Assembly: GCA_964017065.1 (NCBI GenBank)
Contig: OZ024783.1
Location: 776,893-840,892, forward strand
Reading direction: 5' to 3'
DNA length: 64,000 nt
Origin: Haliclona indistincta
Lineage: Eukaryota; Porifera; Demospongiae; Haplosclerida; Chalinidae
Shown: piece after piece, positions 18,324 to 31,900 of the stretch
Layout: each line of letters begins with the position of its first letter
Numbering within the stretch: position 1 is the first letter of the stretch
Made by a program: the position numbers and the translations under genes
The notes under the pieces: generated by a model
The model's input: the letters and a program-made list of their open reading frames with translations, nothing else
The model's database searches: none
Told to the model about the DNA's origin: nothing

Positions 18324-18422
18324 GTGAGTGAGTGGGTGAGTGAGTGGGTGAGTGAGTGAGTGAGTGAGTGAGTGGGTGGGTGAGTGGGTGGGTGAGTGAG
18401 TGGGTGAGTGAGTGAGTGAGTT
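18324..18422 (+). repeat. (GTGA)n/(GTGG) tract at a splice donor, copy B
   Basis: Tetranucleotide repeat growing from the GTGAGT donor of the last recognisable copy B exon. Confidence 0.9.
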
Positions 18423-18442
18423 AGTGGGAGTGGCTCCTAATC

Positions 18443-20341
<1,899 letters not shown>

Positions 20342-20434
20342 TGAGCATGAAGAAGTGATCTTTAAAATATGCCTCAGGTGGCAAGCATGCAATTCATTTT
20401 TAATGTTGATTCATTTGGCATAACTATTAGTAGA

Positions 20435-22581
20435 GGCCCTGACTAAGATTTGTATGCATTTAATTTAGGAGAGGATAACTCAACTGTTTTAGGGTTATTT
20501 GACCCCAAGGAATAAGATGTGATATGTGCCTTTTTGTCTATCCGCTGCGAAATACCCGAAATTGACCACGCCCTTTTTATCGGCATTGTCACTAACAATA
20601 ATTGGTCTATCTTCTTAACCATTCTAATAACATACTTTCTGGCAACTGTTCTAAGGTAATAATTATGACTCTAAGGAATGTATTGGGATGTGTGCCAAAC
20701 CAATATTCAAAAAAAGCAAAAATGGCTACACGAAATGCATAAACGTCTCTATTCCAAAGAATTTGATTCTGATAGTTTGAAACAGTACAAGTACAGGGTA
20801 TTACCAACAAAAAGGCACAATTTGTTAACTTGAGGAGTCACTTAAACATAAAACTTAGGCAGCATTTAGTATTACAAGAATGATATGAAGTTATTCAGTG
20901 ATAGGGATTTTGCAAGATTCACCTCCTCTACACTTGCAGTATTTGCAACACTTGATTCCAGCTACCCTGCAGCGACATCCATTCTTGTGACCACATTTGC
21001 CACTTGTGCAAGTATCAGGAAGGTCTTCAGACTTGGAGATAACCTAATTATCAGGAACAATTAAATTTTCTTTCTTCACAAAAGTGAAATCATACGTCTC
21101 AGCATTCCTTTCTAAACTGGCATCTTTAAGTGGGCTTGTATCCATAGCTGTTGTTGATAATTATTATGCCCTTTGAATAGGCGTTCATGCATTGGCTGAC
21201 ATGCAGGGAATTGTCTCAAAGTCCATTTTGAGGGAATCGCTATTATAAGCAGCAAGACGCAGGTTATCAAATGTTTCCAAGTCTGTTGTTGGCTTGAGAC
21301 ACCTTACTAGAACATTTTCTGCCATCTGCATCATACTCTCTGTCAACTCCAAGTTGTTAACGTTCTGTAACATAGGCAGTGTTATTCAAGTCGTAGAAAT
21401 ATTGCTGGTTGAATCACATCCCGTCAGACCATGGAGTGCACGGAAAAACCTTGCAAGCTTGTCCCCAGTGCTGTGCAGATATCATGTGACACATGAGGAA
21501 GCAGATGATAGGATGATGTACCATATACAGGAAATTCTAATCAGGTTATCTTCCTGCACTTAATGCCGGCTCTGACTGGATGTGATACAACTAACAAAAT
21601 TTCTACGAGCATGCAGCAATGAAAGCTATCCACAACATTTAACACTGATACAGAACTTTAACAACTTGGAGTTGACAGAGAGTGTGTTGCAGATGGCAGA
21701 AAATTTTCTGGTAAGGTGTCTCAAGCCAACAAAAGACTTGGAAACATTAATAACCTGCGTCTTGCTGCTTTTAATAGCAATTCCCTCAAAATGGACTTTG
21801 AGACAATTCCCTTCACATCAGTGCATGAACGCATATTCAAAGGCATATTATCAACAACAGCTATGGATACAAGCCCCTTTAAAGATGCCAGTTTATAAAT
21901 GAATGCTGAGTCGTATGGTTTCACTTTGTGAAGAAAAAATTAATTGTTCCTGAAAATTATTGTTATCTACAAGCCTGAAGACCTTCCTGATACTTGTACA
22001 TGTGGCAAATGCGGCCACAAGAATGGATGTCGCTGCAGGGTAGCTGGAATCAAGTGTTGCAAGTGTAAAGGAGGTGAATCTTGCAAAATCCCTATCACTG
22101 AATAACTTCATTTTTGTGAACATCATTCTTTTAATACTAAATGCTGCCTAAGTTTTATGTTTAAGTGACTCCTCAGCATAATAATTTGTGCCTTTTTGTT
22201 GGTAATACCCTGTACTTGTACTGTTTCAAACCATCAGAATCAAATTCTTGAGAATAGAGACGTTAATGCATTTCAGAGAAAGGTGTGGCCATTTTTGCTT
22301 TTTTTGCTGTGAATATTGGTTTTGGCACACATCCCAATGCATTACGTAGGGTCATATTACCTTAGAACAGTTGCCAGAAAGTATGTTATTAGAATGGTTA
22401 AGAAGATAGACCAATAATTGTTAGTGACAATGCCGATAAAAAGGGCATGGTCAATTTCGGGTATGTCGCAGCGGATAGACAAAAAGGCACATATCACATC
22501 TTATTCCTTGGGGTCAAATTACCCTAAAACAGTTGACTTATCCTCTCCTAAATTAAATGCATACAAATCTTAGTCAGGGCC
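20435..22581. mobile_element. 2.15-kb foldback transposon remnant, Academ-like
   Basis: Termini GGCCCTGACTAAGATTTG and its reverse complement, flanked by TAGA on both sides (20431-20434 and 22582-22585). The arms are inverted copies of each other over at least 700 bp. Both arms encode the same protein fragments: one with NNLRLAAFNS and LKMDFETIP (+ strand 21716-21898; - strand 21373-21185), and a C-terminal cluster of eight cysteines (CTCGKCGHKNGCRC...CCKC, + strand near 21990-22080; damaged copy on - strand near 20930-21010). The centre has THEEADDRM and LPALTGCDTTNKIST with stops between. From memory, these motifs belong to invertebrate transposon proteins, and a Cys8 finger with 3-4 bp duplications fits Academ. 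The remnant has no intact protein. Confidence 0.75.
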
Positions 22582-22699
22582 TAGACTATTATACAGTTAT
22601 TCTTAATATTATTATTAATAATTTTACTCACACTAATACAACAACTACAGACCGTACACTTTATCTAATTGTGTTGTGCACATAACAGTGACAGTCAGT

Positions 22700-25678
22700 T
22701 CAAAAAGTATTAGTGAGTTCTTCAAAGGTATGTTTCAACATTGAGTGATGTTCAATTTTCTGACTGACAGAAAGTAATTCTTTGGGTCCCACTGGAAGGC
22801 TCAGCTTAAATAGTGAGCACGCTTTAACTAGATCCATATAATACTCGTGAACAAGCTGTGTTGTAGGTTCAACTTGCAGTATTTCTTTTAAATACTTTAG
22901 TACTTCCAGAAGTAAGAGATTCTCAACCAAGGACCATTTTCCTTGTGCAATCTTTTCTCCTTTCTGCTCCAGAAACAAAACACTCTTGACCTGAACACTT
23001 TGAATCGGCTGTCTCTGCCTTTTTCTTGAAGTTGGTACTGCTGAAGAAGCGATGTGCTTGCCATTGGGGTTGTCACAATTTCTACACTGGCATTTACTTG
23101 AGCAGGCTTTATTCTCCTTAAAACATGGGCAGCGGCAATTATATTTAGGATTGGGAGAGCACCTTAAAATAGTTACTTTGTCACCTCTTCCACATCTGCA
23201 TGTAACATCTGCTGATTCACTTGGTATAGTTTTAGTAGAATATCCAACTCCATCATAGTGCCCAGACCCAAACTGGTTATATGCTATCACGATTGGTGAT
23301 GGGATGATGACTGTTCTAGGCTGCACAGTTAGAATTGGTGTCTCTGGCATTGATGTGAGCATGATTATTGGTATTTTTAGTGCGTTGCTAAGAGACAAAA
23401 CAGCTGTGTTTCCTAACTCCGAGTCATAGTATCCATTTTCTTTAAATTTCATGACTTCTTCCTCAATTGTTACAGTAGTTAGAAATTCTCTATAATAGTC
23501 GCTGTTATCAGTCCATTCTTTTACTGCCAGGTCTCTTAGAGTTCCAGAAAGATCATCACTTCCAATTAGCATTTCTTCATGTACTGACAAATCCACATGA
23601 GTAGCCAACTGCTTCAGTGCTACTGCTACTGCACTAAAAAGGCAATTACCATCACCTTCGACTAGAACTCTGCTCAATCCACATACTCTAATAACCTCTT
23701 CTAGCCGATCATGATGGGTTTTGTATTCTCCTGCATTAGATGAGTCAACAGGTAGCTGCTGGTTCGTAATAAATGGCCAAAATTCTTGATTCAAAATAGG
23801 AGATTTAGGGAACAAAGCTGCCACACTGGAGCTAATTTGTGCTAACTGTAAAGCTTTAGCTATTAGGCACTTTGCCTCTTCTAAGCCAATACGTGTTGTA
23901 GCACACTCCTCTTCTTCCTCTTCTGTTTCCATATCGCTTGTTTCCATTTCTAACATTGCCATGGCATCTGATGTTGAACGAATTGGAGCCGTTCCCCAGT
24001 GTGCTGCTGTAGATTCAGATGGTATCACACCAAATTGTTCCTTTTTTGAATATGCATGATCATGAGACACAACAGTTGCAGCTGATGAATCATGGTCTTG
24101 TTGCCTACTAGTACAAGTACTAGACTTTAAATTATGTGCATAAAATAAAAAACAGAGTAGTGCATATGCAACTTGCACGCTCATCCTACTTCTGTGAAAA
24201 TAAGGATTTATTGCATGGTGGAGCGCTTCGTTTCTACTAGTTCCTAATCCTGGTGGGATTTCTGAAAGGCACTCATTTTGGATGTGTTTTTTCAGGTTAG
24301 AGATAGCGTGCTTTGTTTTTTTGGAAAGAATGCAAGATGCACCTTCTTCAGTAGTACTTATGTGCTCCCAACGCTCCAAAAATTTATCAAGATTTTTTTC
24401 CATCTCTTGTGCACTAGGAGTAGGTAAACTTCTCCGCTCTCCCACATCACCTGCACTGCGGAATACTAATTTAAACTCCCTCAATAAGGCTTGATGGTGC
24501 TTGTTTTTTTTTGAAAGAGTGCGAGTGATTCTCTGTACAGCATGAAACAAGTCTAGTTTAACTTTAAGGCTAGTTCCAAATGTACGCTTGAGTGAATTAT
24601 CCCAATGGCAGCAATTGTCAAGGTATACAGACTTTACTGGGGACTCAAGGGAACACAATCGTCCACGCAGTGAAGAAAGTACTGGTTCAACCTCTTGATA
24701 TGATTCTGTCTGTGTAAATTTCCAGGTAAGTACTTGGCCGGCTTCGTTTAAAACAATAAACACAGAATTATACTGTGTTGTCCATTTTTTGTCAGATCTG
24801 AAGTATCCAATGTTTGCTGCAACCTTAAAAGTGTGATCAATTGTAATAGAACCTCCTGAAGTTGACAATGAGCGCATGTATGAGTTCATGTGATCTTCTC
24901 TACTCATAAAAAATTCCTGTAGAAAGGCTGATGTCAAAAGGAATCGGGAAGGAGTAGCTCTTAAAATGGACTCAGTAATTTTTAATTCCGTTTCTAAAAC
25001 TACTTTGTCTTGTTTTTTTAGCATAGTGTTTATAAATGCTTCCCTGCCGTGCCGAAGCAATGTCGTTGCTTTAGTAAAGTCAATCCCTTGCTCAATAAGA
25101 CCAAGCACAGTTCTCATCACCTGTTTAGTAAAACCTGACTTGTAGCTGAGCACAAAGGGTATCATAGCATTTTCCGCAAGCATGGCATGGATCCTGGGAT
25201 CATACGACAGGATTTTGTGGCCATTGGAGCAACGGTATGTGATACCAATAAGTACCACAACTGTATCTATATCATGAATTATCCGAGGCTGATAAGATGA
25301 ATGCCCTGTGTTCCACTGGCCTTCATACAGGCGATGGTTGCATGTAGGACATAATAGTAGGCCTGTTTCTTTAGTAGTAGGTTTATTAAACAGACCTGGA
25401 AATTGCTGACAAGGTCTCCAGATTATGACAGGGGGCAAAGATGGCAACAGGGAGATAAATGATTTTCCTTCTTCATTCTGAGAGAGCAACATAACATTGG
25501 GATAGATAACCTGAGGTAAGCACACAAGTGGATTGGCTTTGAAAAATTTTTCCAGCCACTGAAAATAAGTAAGCCAGTGCTTTGGTAGCGAAAGAGAATG
25601 GCCGAATGATGCACTATGTGCCACCAAAAGAACCAGCAGGAATATTCCTGGCTGTTTCATATCTGACCAAGCATGCAC
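22700..25678 (-). CDS. transposon-derived DDE transposase-OTU protease-CXC protein
   Basis: A 992-codon open frame with no visible intron. N-terminal part: a zinc-binding-like segment (LLLCPTCNHRLYEG ... CSNGHKI). Middle: a plausible DDE (RNase H fold) core, with D in SITIDHTFKVAAN, D in VYLDNCCHW and E in GTSRNEALHHAIN. It is followed by an acidic linker (DMETEEEEEE). Then comes an OTU cysteine-protease domain: EGDGNCLFSAV carries the catalytic Cys, and SGHYDGVGY the His region. C-terminus: a CXC/tesmin-like cysteine cluster (CRCGRGDKVTILRC ... CRCPCFKENKACSSKCQC). OTU domains cleave ubiquitin; in a transposon protein this may stabilise the transposase or host partners (inference). The hydrophobic start resembles a signal peptide but is unlikely to be one for a nuclear protein. 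It diverges from the NTPase gene beginning at 25957. No terminal repeats were found, so the limits of any parent transposon are unknown. Confidence 0.75.
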   Translation of the reverse strand: MHAWSDMKQPGIFLLVLLVAHSASFGHSLSLPKHWLTYFQWLEKFFKANPLVCLPQVIYPNVMLLSQNEEGKSFISLLPSLPPVIIWRPCQQFPGLFNKPTTKETGLLLCPTCNHRLYEGQWNTGHSSYQPRIIHDIDTVVVLIGITYRCSNGHKILSYDPRIHAMLAENAMIPFVLSYKSGFTKQVMRTVLGLIEQGIDFTKATTLLRHGREAFINTMLKKQDKVVLETELKITESILRATPSRFLLTSAFLQEFFMSREDHMNSYMRSLSTSGGSITIDHTFKVAANIGYFRSDKKWTTQYNSVFIVLNEAGQVLTWKFTQTESYQEVEPVLSSLRGRLCSLESPVKSVYLDNCCHWDNSLKRTFGTSLKVKLDLFHAVQRITRTLSKKNKHHQALLREFKLVFRSAGDVGERRSLPTPSAQEMEKNLDKFLERWEHISTTEEGASCILSKKTKHAISNLKKHIQNECLSEIPPGLGTSRNEALHHAINPYFHRSRMSVQVAYALLCFLFYAHNLKSSTCTSRQQDHDSSAATVVSHDHAYSKKEQFGVIPSESTAAHWGTAPIRSTSDAMAMLEMETSDMETEEEEEECATTRIGLEEAKCLIAKALQLAQISSSVAALFPKSPILNQEFWPFITNQQLPVDSSNAGEYKTHHDRLEEVIRVCGLSRVLVEGDGNCLFSAVAVALKQLATHVDLSVHEEMLIGSDDLSGTLRDLAVKEWTDNSDYYREFLTTVTIEEEVMKFKENGYYDSELGNTAVLSLSNALKIPIIMLTSMPETPILTVQPRTVIIPSPIVIAYNQFGSGHYDGVGYSTKTIPSESADVTCRCGRGDKVTILRCSPNPKYNCRCPCFKENKACSSKCQCRNCDNPNGKHIASSAVPTSRKRQRQPIQSVQVKSVLFLEQKGEKIAQGKWSLVENLLLLEVLKYLKEILQVEPTTQLVHEYYMDLVKACSLFKLSLPVGPKELLSVSQKIEHHSMLKHTFEELTNTF

Positions 25679-25956
25679 ACCTCAGGGGACACACTTCCTG
25701 CAAAGAATATATCGTAAGAAGCTAGCTACACTACTGGAGTCTGGTTGTTCTCACCAATTCTCCACGATTTCAAACAAAGAATACACTGCTGATCGAATAG
25801 ACTTAGCATGTACTGTGCAAATAATTAATATTTCGGACCTATTAGCTCGTCAACACGATCATAAAATTTAATACGCGTATTATTATTAGACCGCACTGCA
25901 GCGAGACAGAACTTGAGTGCAGTCAATGCGTGAAAACAGTCACAGTTTCAGTTACC
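25679..25956. promoter_or_regulatory. bidirectional intergenic region between two transposon-type genes
   Basis: Only 278 bp separate the starts of the transposase-OTU-CXC gene (-) and the NTPase gene (+), so they may share a promoter. No specific motif was identified; ACACGATCATAAAATTTAAT at 25853-25872 is the most AT-rich stretch. Confidence 0.4.
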
Positions 25957-28900
25957 ATGGAATTTGAAGATGCTGAAGGGTCCCAATCAGGTACTGAATA
26001 ACTATACAGCTATACAGAAGCTGGCTGGCTATACTTATTTTCCTTGCAGCAACATCATTGACTCCTTCACGTGGGTCTGCATCGCAGGGCACACTCTACC
26101 AAACAGGTTTGAGTTGTACTGAAACATACTACCACAGCACTATTATGCCAATGTAGCATGCACTCACTTTCTATTGTTATTTTAAGCCTGATTATTATAC
26201 TATTAGGTTTCTATGATGATGAAGAAACCTGCACTTTTGGTTCACGAAAGAAGGGGGGTGAAAGAGTACCCCATTCGGACTTTAACTTCAAGTTGATTTC
26301 TAAGGTTGTAGCAGCTCAAGGAAGCACTGGGTATCTCGCAGAAGTGACAACAGAGAAAATTGAAGGAGAAAGTCAATCTAGGTTATACAGCAATTAATAC
26401 TACTAATACTACTACTACTACTAATATTGATTAATTCTTTATACTCCAGAACATGCTACTTTACAACAAAGTCTACAATGAATATGCCTGATTTCATGAG
26501 CATGATCAACTTCTCCTTCCCTGAAGGAGGGCTTAGCTGCTCGTTCAACAACATGCAGCTCAATCAATTCTATCAATTGAAAAAGAGAGGTGCTGGAGTA
26601 CTCCCATCATTAACAGCAGTGAGCAAGGTTAGTCTTGTTGCCCATTATTATTAATTATTTTACATACATTTTCTGCTCTACTAATTTTGGTTAATATCCT
26701 ATTCCAAATGTTTGTCACTTCTTGTGTACATGAACGCTAGCCTCCTGGTTATGTTATCCACTGTTCCTGTTGCTACTTGTTACTCTTCTGCTTGCATACA
26801 GCTGGAAACATTTACATTTTGTTACTCCCACTACATTGTAACTAGAGGTGAATACAGCGGTTTCATGTATGAGGCCGTAGAGGTCACCTTCATGCTCTAA
26901 TGGGTTAATCCTATAGATATGGGCCAATAAGGGGGTTTGTGAATCTGTAAGAAGACACCATAACCGGTTATGAATGGTCTTTTGGTTATTAATAATTATA
27001 ACAGTAAGAAGCTGGTATAATGGAGGTATTATTTTATCATCACTTGCTTTTAGACATAAGCATCACAATTACAGTGTTTGAAACGCACGACTCACGAAAT
27101 ACTGTCGAAAGGTATAGATGTCAAATATTTGTGTCACATCCCAAAAAGTGCACGCATGCATAAGAATGTTCATGGGCAAAGCCTGTAAATCTTCGAACGT
27201 TTCAGTAACACTGATAATTATATTTTATACATTATTGCAAGCAGATCGATGTGGTGACCAATGTTGACCAATGTTGAATGAAAACTAATAATAGATTATT
27301 TTAAGACTAGTACCTCGCTAAGTGTGAAAATGTAATTATAATCAAGACTTCCCCTCCTAGAATTTCTTAGGACTTTTTAGTTAAAGACTATGCTAACAAG
27401 TGTACAAAACGAGAGAAATGATTTTTGTACAATTTGTGAGAGGCCATGACTTAAATGTGACACCTTGACACTAGTGCACTGTGTACATAGATTTGATTTG
27501 TAGCCTCAACTGTCGAACTAACAAGTCCTGTTTGTGAATGCCATGACTTAAATGTGACACCTTGACACTAGTGCACTGTGTACATAGATTTGAATTGTAG
27601 CCTCAACTGTCAAAATAACAAGTCCTGTTTGTGAATGCCATGACTTAAATGTGACACCTTGACACTAGTGCACTGTGCACTGATTTGTAGCCTCAACTGT
27701 CAAAATAATTGTCAAAATCAAGTGTGTCAGCAGGACACATCTAGAATATTTTGTGCTCGCACGCCTGAATCCCAATTTTTGTTTAAGACTACTATAACTA
27801 TGACTAATAATGTTACATGTGGTAATTTTGGCAGATAAACCACGTGTAAAATCTTGTCGTATAATACTATACTGCATAGGCTGGGTATAGACTATTGCTC
27901 GCCACTCTGCAGAGTATTATGGGGAAATGGGTGGGGCTTGTCAAAAAATAGTTTATAAAACTTTTTTGTTTGTCAGAAGACCGCACTTAGCTGACTATTA
28001 TTGTTACTGTACAATAATATCTGAATTATGTTCAAGGCCGCAGTGGCACTTTGCTGACTATAATTTTTATCCGAATTTTGTTCAAGGTTGGTCTGCAAGA
28101 TGACAGGAAGACGTGGGTGCTTGGTCCAGACACTATTTTGGACAGTGACGGCATGCCCGATTCCACCAGCACCTACATATGGATTGGGCACCTGCATACA
28201 GGGCCATCCATCGCCTCCAGAGACAGTGCATGCAGAATATCCAAACCGTTGGGTAGAAATTCGATGGTTGCGATGATAGACCAGCTTGAGGTCGTCATGA
28301 ATCATAATTTCTTCCCAGCCCTACTTGTGCTAGGAAGTACTGCCTTGGCTCTGCACTATACAGCAATATTGGACAAATGTCTCTATTGTCCAGTGCCGTT
28401 AATATTTGGAGGGCCTGGCACAGGAAAATCGACAGCACTGAGATGTGGTTTATCGTTGCTAGGCTGCATGAGACGCATGTTCTCAAAGGGGACGAAAGAA
28501 AAGTATGCATCTCTTTGCTGCAACACCACATTGCCCCTCGTGATCGATGATCCTCGCAGTCAGAACACCATCAGCGACCTGGTGATATCGTTGTATAATG
28601 GAGCATATGAAGGAACAATCGGTCGAGGAGAGGAGAGGCCATCGTCAATGGCGATTATAGGCGCCAATTTTACCACATCAGACAAGGAGCAGTAAGTTTT
28701 AAGTTATGTAGCTATTCAGCTGGAGGTATTTTTTGGCTTTTCCATGTCTGTAGATATATCTCTAGGTGTGTGCTGATAGAATTTCTTCAGCCACACCTAG
28801 ATGTCTCTATTGAAGATTATGCTGAACTTCCTGCAATAATGGAGAAAGCATCTTCAGCAGTTGGACTTCTCGTTCAATGTGGGAAAAATTTCTTAGAAAA

Positions 28901-31900
28901 TGGCATACATGTCATACAAAATGACTATGTACCTATCGTCAAGGAGGCCCTGGGAGGTCATGCACTCCCAAGAGTTGTACCCTCCTATGCCATGCTTCTA
29001 TGGTTTACAACTGAGGCAAGTTATTGATAATTAGCTTACCACCAAAACATTAATCATTATGTGAATATAATACTGCAATTATTATAGGTCATAGAAGCAG
29101 CATGCTATTCCAATCCAGAACGTTTCAGTACTTTGAAGAGTGGGCTGATTGCTCACTTCAAAAATCAATGTGCTAACACAATTTTGAGGATGCAAAGCCT
29201 GCCGGGAAGCAACACTATCAACACAAACGTCTGCCAACAAACAGCAGATCCGCTAGCAGAAGAGCTGCTATGTGTTTGCAGAGGTTTGACAGTACATGAG
29301 GTTATTTTCTCGATTTGTTTATCATTCAACATGCACCTATAATAATTCGTAAATTTAATTTTACAGATTTGGCAATTTATGAGAGCAGACTGTTCAGAAC
29401 TGATGATAAGAGTAGATGACATGCCTGAAGGTACTCCTCATACTCTGAAATCAGCTATCAGATCCACCACTGGAGCAAGGCATTCTAAAAGAGATTTCAT
29501 TACAAAATTGCCTTCGTCGTCATTAGAAGCTGCTGGTTGGAAAAAGGTAAATATTTATAAGCAGCTCCTACAGGCATAATTGTTAAGCTCTCACAAGATA
29601 ATGAGACGGAAGAATGCCGAACAGAAGCGTTGTCTTCTTATTCCTTTGACAATCTTTTCTGACACATATCAGAAATACCTTGCAGAAGGTATAGTTGTGA
29701 TACAAATGTAGTACTAGTAAATTAAGTGGCTGTTTATCATGTTTTCATTAGTTACTACTCATCCTGATCTCAAGAAACCTAATGGTATGTGCATACGTGT
29801 ATGTTTGCTTGTGATTTCATAATTGGATCGAGCATGTGTGTAAATTAATCACTCAATTAAAAGATTCTGCTGATGTGTACTTTATTAGGGAGGCACGGTA
29901 GTGCCTCCCTATGTAGGGATGGCCAAGAAAACAAAATGGCGGCTACATACAATGTATTAGCGTTCAAATGCTGATATTTCGCCTAGTGATGAATTATATA
30001 CGTCCAAAGATACTTAGATCTGCTCTCTGGCGTTGTGGTTGTATATAAGATATTTTTGTCACAGTCAAGTTGAATTCGATTCAATGCATGTCAGGTGTCA
30101 GTCAACAGCAACTAGCTAAACTATAGCTATAGTCTGCCACAGGCCCACAGCAGCCACTGATGTAGGGATCTATGGTCTGTTAGCAAGTCAATCGTGTTAT
30201 CAGTCCATGCTAGTTCCTTGTTGGTTTACATTGTGGACCAGTAGTAGATTTCTTCATCCCTACATCCTGTTGATTTCGTTAGAAATCTTTTTATTTTCTT
30301 TACTCAATGATTCTGGCCTCATAATATTAAACTGCCAAAAATGTGTGAAATACTTAACATTTGAAGCAGGGTTACTTGTATTCAGTTCTTGGCAATCCTT
30401 ATCAATACTACAGTTACGTCAGATTTGTCTAGCTCAGGAGAGATATCTGGTGACACAGTTCCAATTAGGTACGTATGATAATCAACTAATAATTATCATT
30501 GAATTTACATCAATTCAATTTATGTAGTTCAGTGGAGGATCACGCAGTAGCTAATGACACAAGGTACCGTATAGGTGGCATTTTTTTGAGGGATGAAAAA
30601 TTAATTTCGCAATGTTTGTGAATCCTGGCATCAATTACGAAAAATAAAACCACGAAAACCTTCCTTCTATACAACACCCATTTGAACGCTGATCATTCTT
30701 CACTAAATGATCATAGATTGGCAAAATAATGTTTAAATCCCTCGGAAAATATCTCCTGTAATTATACGGAATGATAATCAACTGAACTTTTAAATCAATA
30801 CTTATAGTTTAGTAGAGGATCCCACTCCAGCTGGCACAAGGTAAAATGATCAACTAATAACATTGAAATTGATTGAATTCAATCCATACAGTTCAGATCC
30901 CACTTCAAGTGGCACAAGGTAAAATAATCAACTACTATAACATTAAAATTGATTGCCATACAGTTCAGATCCCACTTCAGGTGGCACAAGGTAAAATAAT
31001 CAACTACTATAACATTAAAATTGATTGAATTCAATCCATACAGTTCAGATCCCACTTCAAGTGGCACAAGGTAAAATAATCAACTACTATAACATTAAAA
31101 TTGATTGCCATACAGTTCAGATCCCACTTCAGGTGGCACAAGGTAAAATAATCAACTACTATAACATTAAAATTGATTGAATTCAATCCATACAGTTCAG
31201 ATCCCACTTCAGGTGGCACAAGGTAAAATAATCAACTACTATAACATTAAAATTGATTGAATTCAATCCATACAGTTCAGATCCCACTTCAGGTGGCACA
31301 AGGTAAAATAATCAACTACTATAACATTAAAATTGATTGAATTCAATCCATACAGTTCAGATCCCACTTCAGGTGGCACAAGGTAAAATAATCAACTACT
31401 ATAACGTTAAAATTGATTGAATTCAATCCATACAGTTCAGATCCCACTTCAGGTGGCACAAGGTAAAATAATCAACTACTATAACGTTAAAATTAATTGA
31501 ATTCAATCCATACAGTTCAGATCCCACTTCAAGTGGCACAAGGTAAAATAATCAACTACTATAACATTAAAATTGATTGCCATACAGTTCAGATCCCACT
31601 TCAGGTGGCACAAGGTAAAATAATCAACTACTATAACATTAAAATTGATTGAATTCAATCCATACAGTTCAGATCCCACTTCAAGTGGCACAAGGTAAAA
31701 TAATCAACTACTATAACATTAAAATTGATTGCCATACAGTTCAGATCCCACTTCAGGTGGCACAAGGTAAAATAATCAACTACTATAACGTTAAAATTAA
31801 TTGAATTCAATCCATACAGTTCAGATCCCACTTCAGGTGGCACAAGGTAAAATAATCAACTACTATAACGTTAAAATTGATTGCCATACAGTTCAGATCC

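Noticed and set aside
25620..25678. Signal peptide on the transposase-OTU-CXC protein
   Set aside because: The hydrophobic stretch looks like a signal, but DDE, OTU and CXC domains imply a nuclear or cytosolic protein; the true start may be downstream or in an upstream exon.
26712..26900. Separate small protein at 26712-26900
   Set aside because: The segment 26814-26859 is more likely a candidate exon of the NTPase gene (LETFTFCYSHYIVTR), and the rest is intronic.
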